A stretch of DNA of 64,000 nt from Sulfitobacter sp. M39 (GCF_021735935.1 NZ_WMDZ01000001.1:1798001-1862000), one strand, 5' to 3'. Counted from the stretch's first letter, positions 17,181-26,419 are shown. Notes: a model not told the origin generated them from the sequence alone. Made by a program: numbers and translations.

Positions 17181-18406
17181 GCAGAACCGTTCTTTTGGTC
17201 GATGACGATGCCTCTGTCCGCGAGGCGCTGGCGCAGACGCTGGAGCTTGCCGATATTGATGTTGTAGCCACGGGGTCGTTCGTGGCTGCCAAAGATAGGA
17301 TCACCGAACGGTTCGACGGCATCATCCTATCGGACATGCGCATGCCCGGGCGCGACGGGTTTCACCTGCTGGCCTATGCCCATGAACAGGACCCCGATCT
17401 GCCGGTGATCCTGCTGACGGGCGAAGGTGACATCCCCATGGCCGTGCGCGCGATGGAGGCAGGGGCCTTTGATTTCCTTGAAAAACCCTGCGCCCCCGCC
17501 GCGCTGGTCACGGTGATTGAGCGCGCACTGAAAACCCGCGCGCTGGTGCTGGAGAACCGTCGCCTGCTGCATATCGTGGAAACCGGCGATCCGGCGGCGC
17601 GGATGATTTTCGGGTCGTCGGATCTGTCAGAGCGGCTGCGCGACAAGGTGCGGCGGGTGGCGCAGGCCAATGCCGAGGTGCTGGTCACCGGCCCGTCGGG
17701 GTCTGGTATTTCCAAGGTAGCAGAGGTGATCCACCTGTCCTCGCGCCGGTCCAAGGGGCCGTTCGCCAAACGCGCCGCCGCGGGGCTCAGCCCCGATGAT
17801 GTGAGCGATGCGCTGCACGCTGCGTCGGGCGGGTGCCTGTTTCTGGACGAGGTCGCACAGCTTCCCGCGCAGACGCAGCTAAGCTTGGTCGAAGCGCTTG
17901 AGGAGGTCCCCGATGTGCGTCTCATTGCGGGCAGCGTACGCGAGCTGCAGTCGTTAGTGGCCGAGGGGAAGTTCCACGTAGACCTCTATTATCGGCTTGA
18001 AGTCATGACCGTGCGCATCCCGTCGCTGGCTGAACGCCCCGAGGATATCGCCACGATGTTCCGCCGCTACGTCGATCAGGCGGCAGAGCAGTCGGGCGTG
18101 CAGCCGCCCGAAGTGACGCCGCAAATGATCGCGGGGTTGATGGCGCGGGACTGGCCCGGCAACGCGCGCGCGCTGATGTCAGAGGCGATGCGCTTTGTCA
18201 TGGGGGTCTCGGACGAGGTGACGCCGGATGCGAACCTTGGGCTGGCGGACCAGATGGCGCAGGTGGAACAGTCCCTGCTGCGCGCGGCCTTGCGCCGTGC
18301 CGAGGGGCAGGCGAGTGCGGCGGCGCAGGCGCTGAAACTGCCGCGCAAGACCTTCTATGACAAGCTGGCCCGCTACGGGATTCGGCCCGAGGACTTTCGC
18401 AGCTAG
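17177..18406 (+). CDS. dctD: DctD-type response regulator with degenerate AAA+ domain
   Basis: 409 residues: receiver domain with phospho-acceptor D53 and conserved Lys near 105, a sigma54-activator AAA+ domain, and a C-terminal Fis-type helix-turn-helix (about 365-400). The AAA+ domain is unusual. The P-loop reads GPSGSGISK (172-180), with Ile at 178 where Lys is required. The L1 region carrying GAFTGA is missing: GPFAKRAAAGLSPDD runs almost directly into GGCLFLDEV (Walker B). The FHVDLYYRLEV motif and the rest are retained. So it probably does not remodel sigma54 holoenzyme but acts as a classical DNA-binding activator or repressor. It is translationally coupled to dctB. Confidence 0.88.
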   Translation: MSRTVLLVDDDASVREALAQTLELADIDVVATGSFVAAKDRITERFDGIILSDMRMPGRDGFHLLAYAHEQDPDLPVILLTGEGDIPMAVRAMEAGAFDFLEKPCAPAALVTVIERALKTRALVLENRRLLHIVETGDPAARMIFGSSDLSERLRDKVRRVAQANAEVLVTGPSGSGISKVAEVIHLSSRRSKGPFAKRAAAGLSPDDVSDALHAASGGCLFLDEVAQLPAQTQLSLVEALEEVPDVRLIAGSVRELQSLVAEGKFHVDLYYRLEVMTVRIPSLAERPEDIATMFRRYVDQAAEQSGVQPPEVTPQMIAGLMARDWPGNARALMSEAMRFVMGVSDEVTPDANLGLADQMAQVEQSLLRAALRRAEGQASAAAQALKLPRKTFYDKLARYGIRPEDFRS

Positions 18407-18408
18407 CC

Positions 18409-18458
18409 TGTGCGGATTTTCGCACATCTGCGCTGCGCGCTGTGCGGTTATCCGCACA
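18409..18458. promoter_or_regulatory. Tandem DctD-type boxes (TGTGCG-N6-CGCACA, twice)
   Basis: Two inverted repeats with identical arms, TGTGCGGATTTTCGCACA (18409-18426) and TGTGCGGTTATCCGCACA (18441-18458), are centred 32 bp apart, about three helical turns, on the same face of DNA. They lie just after dctD and about 200 bp before dctP. Rhizobial DctD is known to bind tandem dyads upstream of a transport gene, and these look similar. Binding here is inferred. Confidence 0.75.
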
Positions 18459-18654
18459 GGCAGCGTGTATCGCGTTGGTTTGTAACCTTAACTGTGTGCG
18501 ATAACGCTTTGATAAATAATATATTTAAAGTGACCTTCATCTTTCAACCTCTCTTGCTTGTGAGGTCGGCGAAATAACGCTCTAGTAACGCCACCGCATT
18601 TGGAACGACCGGATGCCGAGACTTGAAAAACAGTTCTCTGGGAGGAGACATCAC

Positions 18655-19656
18655 ATGAAATTCCTGACAACCACTCTGGTGGCTATGACCCTTTCCGTAA
18701 GCGCCGGTGCTGTTGCCGCGGCGTGTGACGATGGCGAAGTCGTCATCAAGCTGAGCCACGTAACCAACACAGACCGTCACCCCAAAGGCATCGCCGCTTC
18801 CTTGCTGGAACAGCGCGTCAATGACGAGATGAACGGCAAAGCCTGCATGGAAGTTTTCCCGAACTCCACGCTGTACAACGATGACCAGGTTCTTGAAGCG
18901 CTGCTGCAAGGCGACGTTCAGATGGCCGCGCCGTCGCTGTCGAAGTTCGAGCAGTTCACCAAGCAATTCCGCATCTTCGATCTGCCCTTCATGTTCAAGG
19001 ACATCAACGCTGTAGACGAGTTCCAGAACTCCGAAACCGGTGTTGCGATGAAAGAATCCATGACGCGCCGTGGTCTGCTGGGGCTGGCGTTCTGGCACAA
19101 TGGCATGAAGCAGATGTCGGCAAACAAAGCACTGAACCTGCCGTCGGATGCCAATGGTCTGAAATTCCGCGTGCAGAACTCTGACGTGCTGAAGGCCCAG
19201 ATGGCGGCAATGGGCGCATCGCCCCAGCCGATGGCCTTCTCGGAAGTTTACGGCGCGCTGCAAACCGGCGTTGTCGACGGTCAGGAAAACACCTGGTCCA
19301 ACATCTATGGCCAGAAGTTCTTTGAGGTGCAGGACGGGACAACCGAAACCAACCACGGTGTTCTGGACTACATGCTTGTGACCTCCACCGACTGGTGGGA
19401 CAGCCTGGACGCCGATGTGCGTGACCAGCTGGCGACCATCGTTCAAGAAGTCACCGACACCCGCAACTCTGAATCGTCCAAAGTGAACGCCGAAGCCAAA
19501 CAGGCGATCATCGATGCCGGTGGTGTGGTCCGTGAACTGGACGAGACACAGCGCGAAGCCTGGGTCACCGCGATGAAGCCCGTTTGGGAAGAGTTCACCG
19601 CAGACGTTGGTCAAGAAAACATCGACGAAGCCCAAGCGATCAACGCCAAGCACTAA
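18655..19656 (+). CDS. dctP: TRAP transporter substrate-binding protein, DctP family
   Basis: 333-residue periplasmic receptor. Residues 1-23 form a signal peptide (MKFLTTTLVAMTLSVSAGAV). The DctP fold shows LKFRVQNSDV with the Arg that normally binds the substrate carboxylate, and the VYGALQTGVVDGQENTW region typical of the family. With DctB/DctD just upstream, a C4-dicarboxylate is the likely ligand. GGGAGGAG lies upstream of the ATG at 18655; the earlier in-frame ATG at 18613 would spoil the signal peptide. A hairpin follows the gene, which often raises binding-protein levels over the permeases. Confidence 0.92.
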   Translation: MKFLTTTLVAMTLSVSAGAVAAACDDGEVVIKLSHVTNTDRHPKGIAASLLEQRVNDEMNGKACMEVFPNSTLYNDDQVLEALLQGDVQMAAPSLSKFEQFTKQFRIFDLPFMFKDINAVDEFQNSETGVAMKESMTRRGLLGLAFWHNGMKQMSANKALNLPSDANGLKFRVQNSDVLKAQMAAMGASPQPMAFSEVYGALQTGVVDGQENTWSNIYGQKFFEVQDGTTETNHGVLDYMLVTSTDWWDSLDADVRDQLATIVQEVTDTRNSESSKVNAEAKQAIIDAGGVVRELDETQREAWVTAMKPVWEEFTADVGQENIDEAQAINAKH

Positions 19657-19666
19657 AACCTGTTCT

Positions 19667-19690
19667 GCCCCGTCTGGCGACGGACGGGGC
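19667..19690 (+). terminator. Stem-loop between dctP and dctQ (attenuator or mRNA stabiliser)
   Basis: GCCCCGTC and GACGGGGC form a perfect 8-bp stem with an 8-base loop in the dctP-dctQ gap. No T run follows, so it is more likely a partial terminator or a 3' stability element giving more DctP than DctQM. The same 8-bp arms form the core of the hairpin after tgt (27803-27842). Confidence 0.55.
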
Positions 19691-19768
19691 ATATCACTTG
19701 CGTCAGGCCCCGACATGCCCCGCGGCGTGCGGGCCTGATCCACTCTCCTCTCACAGCGGAGCATTTCC

Positions 19769-20449
19769 ATGTCACATGGTGTTCAATCTCATTCTGCGCT
19801 CGGGCGCATTGTCAACGAGCTTGAGGAAACGGCGATTGCCATCATCCTTGGTCTGATGACGCTTATCACCTTTATCAACGTCGTCCTGCGCTATGGTTTC
19901 AACACCGGCATCATCTGGGGGCTTGAAGCGGTGACCTTCCTGTTCGCCTGGCTGGTGCTGTTTGGCATGAGCTATGCGGTCAAGGTCACGGCGCATCTGG
20001 GGGTGGACGCGGTCGTGAACCTGTTTTCGCTGCCCAAACGCCGGGTGCTCGCGCTGGTTGCGGCAGTGATCTGCGTGGTCTACGGGGCCTTGCTGATGAA
20101 AGGCGCGTGGGATTACTGGGCCCCCTTCGCGGGGCTGGACGCCACCACAGGCCGCTGGTTCCCCACAGGTTTTGCCGATAGCCGCGATCAAGCGTGGTAT
20201 GAAACCGTCGATCTTCCCATGCCGGATTGGCTGCGCTTTATCGAGCCGATCATGAACGAGGGCGAGACCTATGGCAAACTGCCACGGTTCATCCCGTATT
20301 TCATGCTGCCCTTCGGCATGGCGCTGCTGTTGTTCCGTTTCATCCAGGCCGGTGCGCGTGTCTTTACCGGACAGGCCACAGCGCTGATCGTCAGTCACGA
20401 GGCCGAAGATGATATCGAAGCCGTCAAACACATGAACGCGGAGTCCTGA
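19769..20449 (+). CDS. dctQ: TRAP transporter small permease
   Basis: 226-residue membrane protein of the TRAP small-subunit family, expected four membrane helices. Hydrophobic segments are at about 20-40, 46-66, 90-110 and 175-197, and the helix-2 region has FNTGIIWGLEAVTFLFAWLV with the typical FAWLVLFG motif. A hydrophilic insertion between helices 3 and 4 is seen in the longer DctQ proteins. It follows dctP after a hairpin and lies 4 bases before dctM. Confidence 0.9.
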   Translation: MSHGVQSHSALGRIVNELEETAIAIILGLMTLITFINVVLRYGFNTGIIWGLEAVTFLFAWLVLFGMSYAVKVTAHLGVDAVVNLFSLPKRRVLALVAAVICVVYGALLMKGAWDYWAPFAGLDATTGRWFPTGFADSRDQAWYETVDLPMPDWLRFIEPIMNEGETYGKLPRFIPYFMLPFGMALLLFRFIQAGARVFTGQATALIVSHEAEDDIEAVKHMNAES

Positions 20450-20453
20450 GCGC

Positions 20454-21830
20454 ATGGAAGTCCTTATCCTATTTACCATGATCGTCGGGCTAATGTTGCT
20501 GGGCGTTCCGATTGCCGTCAGCCTTGGCTTCTCGTCGATCGTCTTTTTGCTGGTGCTGTCCGACAGCTCGCTTGCGTCCATCGCGCAGACCTTCTTTCAG
20601 GCGATGGCGGGGCATTACACGCTGCTGGCGATCCCGTTCTTCGTGCTGGCGTCGTCGTTCATGTCGACGGGCGGCGTGGCCAAGCGGATCATCCGTTTCT
20701 CTATCGCGCTGGTCGGGCATTTCCCGGGTGGTCTGGCGATTGCGGGTGTCTTTGCCTGTATGCTGTTCGCCGCCCTGTCGGGATCATCGCCCGCCACAGT
20801 GGTTGCCATCGGGTCCATCGTGATCGCGGGGATGCGGGAAACCGGCTACACCAAGGAATTCGCCGCCGGTGTCATCGCCAACGCGGGCACCCTGGGCATC
20901 CTGATCCCGCCGTCCATCGTGATGGTTGTCTATGCCTCTGCCACTGATGTGTCTGTTGGCCGGATGTTCCTTGCGGGCGTTATTCCGGGTCTGATGGCGG
21001 GCACCATGCTGATGCTGACCATCTACATCATGGCGCGGGTCAAGAAGCTGCCACAGGGCGAATGGCGCGGCTGGGGCGAGGTCTTTGCCTCGGGGCGTGA
21101 AGCGGGCTGGGGGCTGATGCTGATCGTGATCATCCTTGGCGGTATCTATGGCGGTATCTTTACCCCGACCGAAGCCGCCGCGGTGGCTGCTGTCTATGCC
21201 TTCTTTATCGCGGCCTTCGTCTATCGCGATATGGGCCCGCTGCATGTGGAAGGCGAGGGGCGCAACCTGTCGCTGATGCGCAAGCCGATGGCGCTGGTCA
21301 CTGTCTTCTTCCACCGCGATACCCGCGATACGCTGTTCGAGGCCGGCAAGCTGACCGTCACCCTGATGTTCATCATCGCCAACGCGCTGATCCTCAAGCA
21401 CGTGCTGACCGACGAGCAGATCCCGCAGCAGATCTCTGCCGCAATGCTGAGCGCCGGTTTCGGGCCGATCATGTTCCTGGTCATCGTCAACGTGATCTTG
21501 CTGATTGGCGGGCAGTTCATGGAGCCCTCGGGCCTGTTGATCATCGTCGCCCCGCTGGTCTTCCCCATCGCGATTGAACTGGGCATTGACCCGATCCACC
21601 TGGGGATCATCATGGTGGTCAACATGGAAATCGGGATGATCACCCCGCCGGTGGGTCTGAACCTCTTTGTGACCTCGGGCGTGGCGAATATGCCGATGAT
21701 GAATGTGGTCAAGGCCGCGCTGCCCTTCACCGTGGTGCTGTTCATCTTCCTGCTGATGGTGACCTATATCCCGGTCATTTCGACCTGGCTGCCGACCCTG
21801 ATGATGGGGCCGGAGATCATCACCCGCTAG
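20454..21830 (+). CDS. dctM: TRAP transporter large permease
   Basis: 458-residue transport channel, the Na+-coupled part of the DctPQM system. The DctM signatures are AALSGSSPATVVAIGSIV near residues 106-123 and MITPPVGLNLFVTSGVA near 395-411. About 12 hydrophobic segments are visible. The hydrophilic linker in the middle (about 260-285) is typical. Start at ATG 20454, 4 bases after the dctQ stop. The operon ends at the terminator at 21857. Confidence 0.93.
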   Translation: MEVLILFTMIVGLMLLGVPIAVSLGFSSIVFLLVLSDSSLASIAQTFFQAMAGHYTLLAIPFFVLASSFMSTGGVAKRIIRFSIALVGHFPGGLAIAGVFACMLFAALSGSSPATVVAIGSIVIAGMRETGYTKEFAAGVIANAGTLGILIPPSIVMVVYASATDVSVGRMFLAGVIPGLMAGTMLMLTIYIMARVKKLPQGEWRGWGEVFASGREAGWGLMLIVIILGGIYGGIFTPTEAAAVAAVYAFFIAAFVYRDMGPLHVEGEGRNLSLMRKPMALVTVFFHRDTRDTLFEAGKLTVTLMFIIANALILKHVLTDEQIPQQISAAMLSAGFGPIMFLVIVNVILLIGGQFMEPSGLLIIVAPLVFPIAIELGIDPIHLGIIMVVNMEIGMITPPVGLNLFVTSGVANMPMMNVVKAALPFTVVLFIFLLMVTYIPVISTWLPTLMMGPEIITR

Positions 21831-21856
21831 CGCGGAGGATCACCAGAGAAACGAAA

Positions 21857-21892
21857 AAAGGCGGCGCACCCCATCGGATGCGCCGCCTTTTG
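21857..21892. terminator. Terminator after dctM
   Basis: AAAGGCGGCGCA and TGCGCCGCCTTT form a 12-bp stem with a 9-10 base loop, followed by TGTTTG, with AAAAAA before it. It can also terminate the leftward tpiA transcript. Confidence 0.85.
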
Positions 21893-21907
21893 TTTGTGTC
21901 CTGCCAT

Positions 21908-21929
21908 GAGTTTATTTGGCAAAATGAAG
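21908..21929 (+). repeat. Second copy of the GAGTTTATTTGGCAAAATGAAG repeat
   Basis: This 22-base sequence, just past the end of tpiA, matches the tail of the element at 3309-3329 with one extra T. The GC hairpin part seen at the first site is not adjacent here, though the dctM terminator lies just before it. Confidence 0.45.
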
Positions 21930-21930
21930 G

Positions 21931-22680
21931 TCAGGCGGCAGAGAGCGCCTGAAGGATCGGGACAAAGTCAGCGGCCTTGAGGCTCGCGCCCCCGATCAGG
22001 GCACCGTCCACGTTGTCGACCTTGAAGATCTCTGCCGCGTTGTCCGGTTTGACCGAGCCGCCATACAGCAACCGCAGCGCGTCGCTGACATCCGTGCCAA
22101 AGCGTTCGGCCAGTTTTGCGCGGATGAAGTCATGCACCTCGATGATCTGGTCAAGTGTCGGGATTTTGCCGGTGCCAATCGCCCAGATGGGTTCGTACGC
22201 GAGGACGGTATTCTCGCCTGTGCAGCCATCGGGCAGGGAGCCTGCAAGCTGTTCGGCGATGACATCCAGGGTGGTGCCCGCGCTGCGATCCGCCTCGCTT
22301 TCGCCGATGCAGATGATGGCAGTCAGTCCCGCGGCCGAGGCCGCCTGTGCCTTGGCCGCGACATCGGCATCCGTTTCGCCATAGGCATCGCGGCGCTCGG
22401 AATGGCCGAGGATCACATAACTCGCGCCGATATCCTTGATCATGGAAGCAGCGATATCGCCGGTGAAGGCACCTTTAGGCTCTGCGTGGCAATCCTGCGC
22501 GCCGATGCCAACGGGGGTGCCTTGCGCCTTGGTAACGGCTGGTAGGAGGTAGGGGGCGGGCGGGCAGATCACCGCCTCTGCACTTGCCTGATCCACCGCG
22601 GCGGCCACATCGGCCAACATATCAAGACCGGCCAGCGTGCCGTTCATCTTCCAGTTTCCAGCGGCAAGCTTGCGGCGCAT
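21931..22680 (-). CDS. tpiA: Triose-phosphate isomerase
   Basis: Interconverts dihydroxyacetone phosphate and glyceraldehyde 3-phosphate. The 249 residues show GNWKMNG (residues 7-13, catalytic Lys), VILGHSERR (catalytic His), AYEPIWAIGTGKIPT (catalytic Glu and flexible loop) and GGSV for phosphate binding. Start chosen at the ATG at 22680 (MRRKLAAGNWKMNG); a longer in-frame start would add a leader with no homology. It is a single gene, transcribed toward the dctM terminator. Confidence 0.96.
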   Translation of the reverse strand: MRRKLAAGNWKMNGTLAGLDMLADVAAAVDQASAEAVICPPAPYLLPAVTKAQGTPVGIGAQDCHAEPKGAFTGDIAASMIKDIGASYVILGHSERRDAYGETDADVAAKAQAASAAGLTAIICIGESEADRSAGTTLDVIAEQLAGSLPDGCTGENTVLAYEPIWAIGTGKIPTLDQIIEVHDFIRAKLAERFGTDVSDALRLLYGGSVKPDNAAEIFKVDNVDGALIGGASLKAADFVPILQALSAA

Positions 22681-22766
22681 ATGTATATCCTTGATGTGGT
22701 TTTTCAAAGGGATACCAGCGCCACCCCGACAGGGCAACGGCAAGCTGCGGTCACGCCCCGCCAGCG

Positions 22767-23111
22767 CTAGCTGAACTTGATGGATTCGCCGCAACCGCAG
22801 GCTTCGGTCACATTGGGATTGCGGAACTTGAAGCCGGATTCCAGCAGCGAGGTCTCATAATCGATCTCGGTGCCGAAAAGAAACATCTGCGCCATCGGCG
22901 CGATCATCACGCGCGCGCCGTCCTGTTCGACGACCTCGTCATTGGCGTCGGCCTCGTTCACATACTCCATCGTATATTCCATGCCGGCGCAGCCACCCTT
23001 CTTGATGCCGATGCGCAGACCGGCGTGGCCGGCGGACGTCATCAGCTTGGTGATCTGATTGGCGGCTTTGGGGGTGATGGTGACGGCTTGCTTGCCTGGG
23101 ATTGCGAACAT
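22767..23111 (-). CDS. erpA: A-type iron-sulfur carrier protein (ErpA/IscA/SufA family)
   Basis: 114-residue HesB-type protein that carries Fe-S clusters to target enzymes. The three ligand cysteines are visible, in GGCAG (near residue 43) and CGCGES near the C terminus. The start at 23111 (MFAIPGKQAVTITPKAA) gives the standard length. Which paralogue (IscA, SufA or ErpA) cannot be decided from sequence alone; no isc or suf operon adjoins it, so the gene symbol is tentative. The gap to the tpiA start is 86 bp. Confidence 0.82.
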   Translation of the reverse strand: MFAIPGKQAVTITPKAANQITKLMTSAGHAGLRIGIKKGGCAGMEYTMEYVNEADANDEVVEQDGARVMIAPMAQMFLFGTEIDYETSLLESGFKFRNPNVTEACGCGESIKFS

Positions 23112-23182
23112 GCTGAATACTCCTGTTACCGACAAGATAAGGGCTTTGGCAGGGTTTCTCAAGCGGGGGGATGCACAATAGC

Positions 23183-23208
23183 AAAAGGCCGCCCCCGAAG
23201 GGACGGCC
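23183..23208 (-). terminator. Terminator of the glycerophosphodiesterase gene
   Basis: Read leftward, GGCCGTCCC-TTCG-GGGGCGGCC forms a stem with a stable TTCG tetraloop, followed by TTTT. It lies just downstream of the phosphodiesterase stop. Confidence 0.8.
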
Positions 23209-23249
23209 CATGTCTTCACGCGCGATTGCGCCGGATCAGACCCCGTAGG

Positions 23250-24461
23250 TTACAGACCCATGCAGTTGGCATAGTAGGTGACGGTTGCGGGCCAGTCAGA
23301 GAAGACACCCTTGACGCCAGCGTCCTGTGCCAGCACGTCCAGCGCGACCAGATAGTCGCTGTCGTCGGTGATGATGTCGCCAACGGATTGGAAATACCAG
23401 CCACCGCCCGTGGACAACGGACCGGAGCGTTCGAGCGTCCAGGCGATCAGGTTCAAACCGGCTTCGCTGGCTTTCTTGGCATAGTCAGAGGCGGCCAGAG
23501 CGCCGTCTTTGTTGGTCAGCAGCATGTTCAGCGACGGGGCCAGATACTGCACGCCTTGCTCTTTCAGCTGGGCGAAATCCTGTGTCCAGGTGCTGGGGTC
23601 CTGTTCGTCGAAACCGTCGCTCCATTCCACGAGATAGACGGCCTGTTTGCCGAACTCGGGCTCTGCCTTGATCCAGTAAAGGACGTCATCCAGGTTGAAC
23701 GACTGCGCCCAAACGTCCGAGGCAGGGATGCCCGCGGCTTTGTATTCGTCGATCATCTTCTGCGCATAGTCTTCCTGGCTGAAGCCGTCATGGGGCATCT
23801 CGACCGAAGGGGACTTGAGCTCGGGGGTGAATTTCGCGCCGAGGGATTTGAACAGCTCGATCGATTCCGCGTGGGTCATCAGATCGGCACCGTCGCTGTA
23901 CAGCTGGGTGCGGAAGCTGGCCACGCCGCCCTGATAGTCTTCGGCGGTGGTGGCGGTGGCGTCAGCGCTGTCCATCTTGGGCGTCAGGGTGCGGAACTCT
24001 GCCAAGGTGATGTCCGAGGTGCGGCATTCCGCACTGGCACCTTCTTCGCCCGCAGCGGCGGTGAAACCGGCGGTGCATTTATCGGCCAGATCGGAGACGA
24101 GGATATTGGTGGTGGTGTGCAGATCGTTCTGCGCGTGACGGCAGACCAGTTCGTGATCGGCGGTAAAGGTCACGTCGCATTCCAGAATGCCTGCACCCTG
24201 GCGGGCGGCGGCAACGTTGGACTGTACGGTGTGCTCAGGGAACATCAGCGGCGCGCCGCGGTGCCCGATGGAGAAATCGGATTTGGACGCGGTCTGGCCC
24301 ATACAGGACGCCAGCTTGTCCTTGAGGTCGCCATCGGGAAGCTTGTCCACCAAATAGGCAGGACGGGCACCGTATTCGACAGGGACGGGTGTGCTGTGGG
24401 CGTCGGCCAGCAGCGCGGTGGGGGCCAAAGCCAAAGCTGTAAGGGCAGTTGTTAGTCGCAT
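23250..24461 (-). CDS. Secreted glycerophosphodiester phosphodiesterase
   Basis: 403 residues, of the periplasmic GlpQ-like class that hydrolyses glycerophosphodiesters to glycerol 3-phosphate and an alcohol. A signal peptide covers residues 1-19 ([19 protein letters not shown]). The catalytic HRGAP motif and the downstream PEHTVQS are near residue 70, and [17 protein letters not shown] supplies the metal-binding and second catalytic His. The start at 24461 is preceded by TTGGAG. No glp transport genes lie beside it. A GDPD of this length with a Cys-rich segment (CTAGF, CRTSD) belongs to the longer, calcium-type branch. Confidence 0.9.
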   Translation of the reverse strand: MRLTTALTALALAPTALLADAHSTPVPVEYGARPAYLVDKLPDGDLKDKLASCMGQTASKSDFSIGHRGAPLMFPEHTVQSNVAAARQGAGILECDVTFTADHELVCRHAQNDLHTTTNILVSDLADKCTAGFTAAAGEEGASAECRTSDITLAEFRTLTPKMDSADATATTAEDYQGGVASFRTQLYSDGADLMTHAESIELFKSLGAKFTPELKSPSVEMPHDGFSQEDYAQKMIDEYKAAGIPASDVWAQSFNLDDVLYWIKAEPEFGKQAVYLVEWSDGFDEQDPSTWTQDFAQLKEQGVQYLAPSLNMLLTNKDGALAASDYAKKASEAGLNLIAWTLERSGPLSTGGGWYFQSVGDIITDDSDYLVALDVLAQDAGVKGVFSDWPATVTYYANCMGL

Positions 24462-24547
24462 GATCGCTCCAAATAAAATCATCTGGCAGCGGTGTGGCTA
24501 CCCTATGTTACAATGATGCGACCATTGCGTGAAACTCATGTAAAATC

Positions 24548-24574
24548 AACCGGGGCGTGAATTGCGCCCCGGTT
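24548..24574 (-). terminator. Probable terminator after sufT
   Basis: AACCGGGGCG and CGCCCCGGTT form a 10-bp perfect stem with a 7-base loop; read leftward it is followed by GATTTTA. It sits 14 bases past the sufT stop. Confidence 0.65.
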
Positions 24575-24587
24575 TCAGCCCATCGGC

Positions 24588-24950
24588 TTACATGAAGCCC
24601 AGTTCAAGACGGGCTTCGTCAGACATCATATCCATGCCCCATGGTGGCTCCCAGACCAGTTCCACGTCGACGGTTTTCACCCCGGGCAGGGGTTCGACCG
24701 CATCGGCGACCCAGCCGGGCATCTCGCCTGCGACGGGGCAGCCGGGCGCGGTCAGGGACATCTTGATGTTGACCTCGTTTTCCGCATTGATGTCGATCGT
24801 GTAGATCAACCCCAGCTCATAGATATTCACTGGAATCTCAGGGTCATAGACGGTGCGGCAGGCTTCGGTGATCTGCTCGTACAGCGGATGATCCGTTGAC
24901 GAGGGCGCAATCAGAGGGGTGCCTTCAAGAGGTTGTGTGCTGTCGGTCAT
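24588..24950 (-). CDS. sufT: SUF system Fe-S assembly protein, MIP18/DUF59 family
   Basis: 120 residues of the MIP18 (DUF59) family; members mature Fe-S clusters. The family motif YDPEIPVNIYELGLIY lies near residues 35-50 and the conserved Cys is in TAPGCPVAGEMP. The C-terminal VELVWEPPWGMDMMSDEAR matches the SufT or PaaD-like type. It stands alone, with the RimK-like gene upstream. The start at 24950 lies just after the purine-rich AAAAAGGAGCGAG ribosome site. Confidence 0.88.
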   Translation of the reverse strand: MTDSTQPLEGTPLIAPSSTDHPLYEQITEACRTVYDPEIPVNIYELGLIYTIDINAENEVNIKMSLTAPGCPVAGEMPGWVADAVEPLPGVKTVDVELVWEPPWGMDMMSDEARLELGFM

Positions 24951-25036
24951 CAGGGCCTCGCTCCTTTTTCTTATCGTTTATATAGGGATTGCAGCGGGCA
25001 CCGTCCAGAGGGCGGACCCGCGATCCAATGCGGAAC

Positions 25037-26419
25037 CTACGCTTTGCGCTTGCGCACCGGCTGCGGCTTTACCCGCGCTTCGATCATATCATAGACCATG
25101 CCGACAATATCCTTGCCGGTGGCTTTCTCGATCCCTTCGAACCCGGGGGAGCTGTTGACCTCAAGCACCTTTGGCCCGCTGTCCGACCGCAGCAGATCCA
25201 CACCGGCAGTGCCCAGACCAAAGGCCCGTGCCGCGCGCAGGGCGGTATCGCGTTCAACCTTGGTGATGCGCACGACCTGAGCGGTGCCGCCACGGTGCAG
25301 GTTGGAGCGGAAATCGCCATCCGCGCCGGTGCGCTTCATCGCGGCTACGACCTTGCCATCCACCACAAGACAGCGCAGATCCTCGCCCGCGGCTTCCTTG
25401 ACGAAATCCTGCACAAGAAAGTTTGCCTTGAGCCCGCGGAAGGCATCAATCACGGATTCCGCCGCCTTCTTGGTCTCGGCCAGCACCACACCTTTGCCTT
25501 GGGTGGATTCCAGCAGTTTCACGATGAGCGGCGCGGTGCCTACCAGCGCCATGAGGTTCGACGTGTCCTTGGGCGAGGCGGCAAAAGCGGTGGTCGGCAT
25601 GCCGATTTTCTTCGACGCCAAGACCTGATGCGCATGCAGCTTGTCGCGGCTCGACAGGATACCGGCAGAGCCGTTGACGCAGTAGGTCCCGATGGTTTCG
25701 AACTGCCGGATCACCGCGCAGCCATAGGGCGTGACCGAGGCACCGATCCGCGGGATCACCGCGTCATAGCGCGGCAGACGTTTGCCATCGTAATGCACTT
25801 CGGGGGCCATGGCGTTGATCGCCATATAGCAACGGGTGGTGTCGATCACTTCGACGGTATGGCCACGGGCCTCGCCGACCTCGACCAGACGCGAGGTGGA
25901 ATAGTTGCTGGCTTCACGGCTCAGCACAGCGACCCGCAACGCGCGTTTGGGCGCGCGGTGGCGCACAGCGGCGGTATGGTAGACGTCATAGCTCAGATCC
26001 GGTTGCAACCGTTTCTCGGTGGGCGAGATGGTGATGTGATCTGTCAGCGCCTGGCGGCCCAGCAACATGCGGCTGGTCATGCCCGCACGGTTGGTCAGGG
26101 TCACGTCGATGGGCCACGTCTCTCCTCCGACATCCATCTTGGTCGAGATGACATAGCGCAGCTCTGCCTCGCCATTCGACGAGGTGACCTCGCGCCGGTC
26201 AATGATGGGCGCGGAGCAGGTGATGGTGATGTCTTCGTTGCCGGCCACAGGATGCACGTTGAACCGGACCTTGGGCTTGGAGGCGGGGCCAAAGACTTCA
26301 ATATCATGGGCGTGCAGCGCCGATGTGCGCGCGCCGGTGTCGATCTTTGCCTTGATTGCGGGAAGCCCCAATTCGGGAAGGGCGACCCATTCTTCCCAGC
26401 CAAACGTCAATTCTTGCAT
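25037..26419 (-). CDS. RimB-like retropepsin domain fused to RimK-type ATP-grasp ligase
   Basis: 460 residues, two domains. Residues about 1-140 are an ATP-dependent zinc protease/retropepsin-like domain (RimB) with the catalytic [12 protein letters not shown] motif. Residues about 165-450 are RimK-like: an N-terminal subdomain, then the ATP-grasp with [32 protein letters not shown] and [21 protein letters not shown] for ATP and Mg binding. In bacteria RimK adds glutamates to ribosomal protein S6 and RimB removes them, so the fusion combines writer and eraser, if both are active. A GTG at 26428 is also in frame, but the ATG at 26419 has CGGAG 8 bases before it and was preferred. Confidence 0.85.
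   Translation of the reverse strand: MQELTFGWEEWVALPELGLPAIKAKIDTGARTSALHAHDIEVFGPASKPKVRFNVHPVAGNEDITITCSAPIIDRREVTSSNGEAELRYVISTKMDVGGETWPIDVTLTNRAGMTSRMLLGRQALTDHITISPTEKRLQPDLSYDVYHTAAVRHRAPKRALRVAVLSREASNYSTSRLVEVGEARGHTVEVIDTTRCYMAINAMAPEVHYDGKRLPRYDAVIPRIGASVTPYGCAVIRQFETIGTYCVNGSAGILSSRDKLHAHQVLASKKIGMPTTAFAASPKDTSNLMALVGTAPLIVKLLESTQGKGVVLAETKKAAESVIDAFRGLKANFLVQDFVKEAAGEDLRCLVVDGKVVAAMKRTGADGDFRSNLHRGGTAQVVRITKVERDTALRAARAFGLGTAGVDLLRSDSGPKVLEVNSSPGFEGIEKATGKDIVGMVYDMIEARVKPQPVRKRKA

Noticed and set aside
18568..18580. Possible sigma54 promoter (GG...GC) upstream of dctP
   Set aside because: The spacing between GG and GC is 9 bases, not 10, and the surrounding bases do not match; the regulator also lacks GAFTGA.
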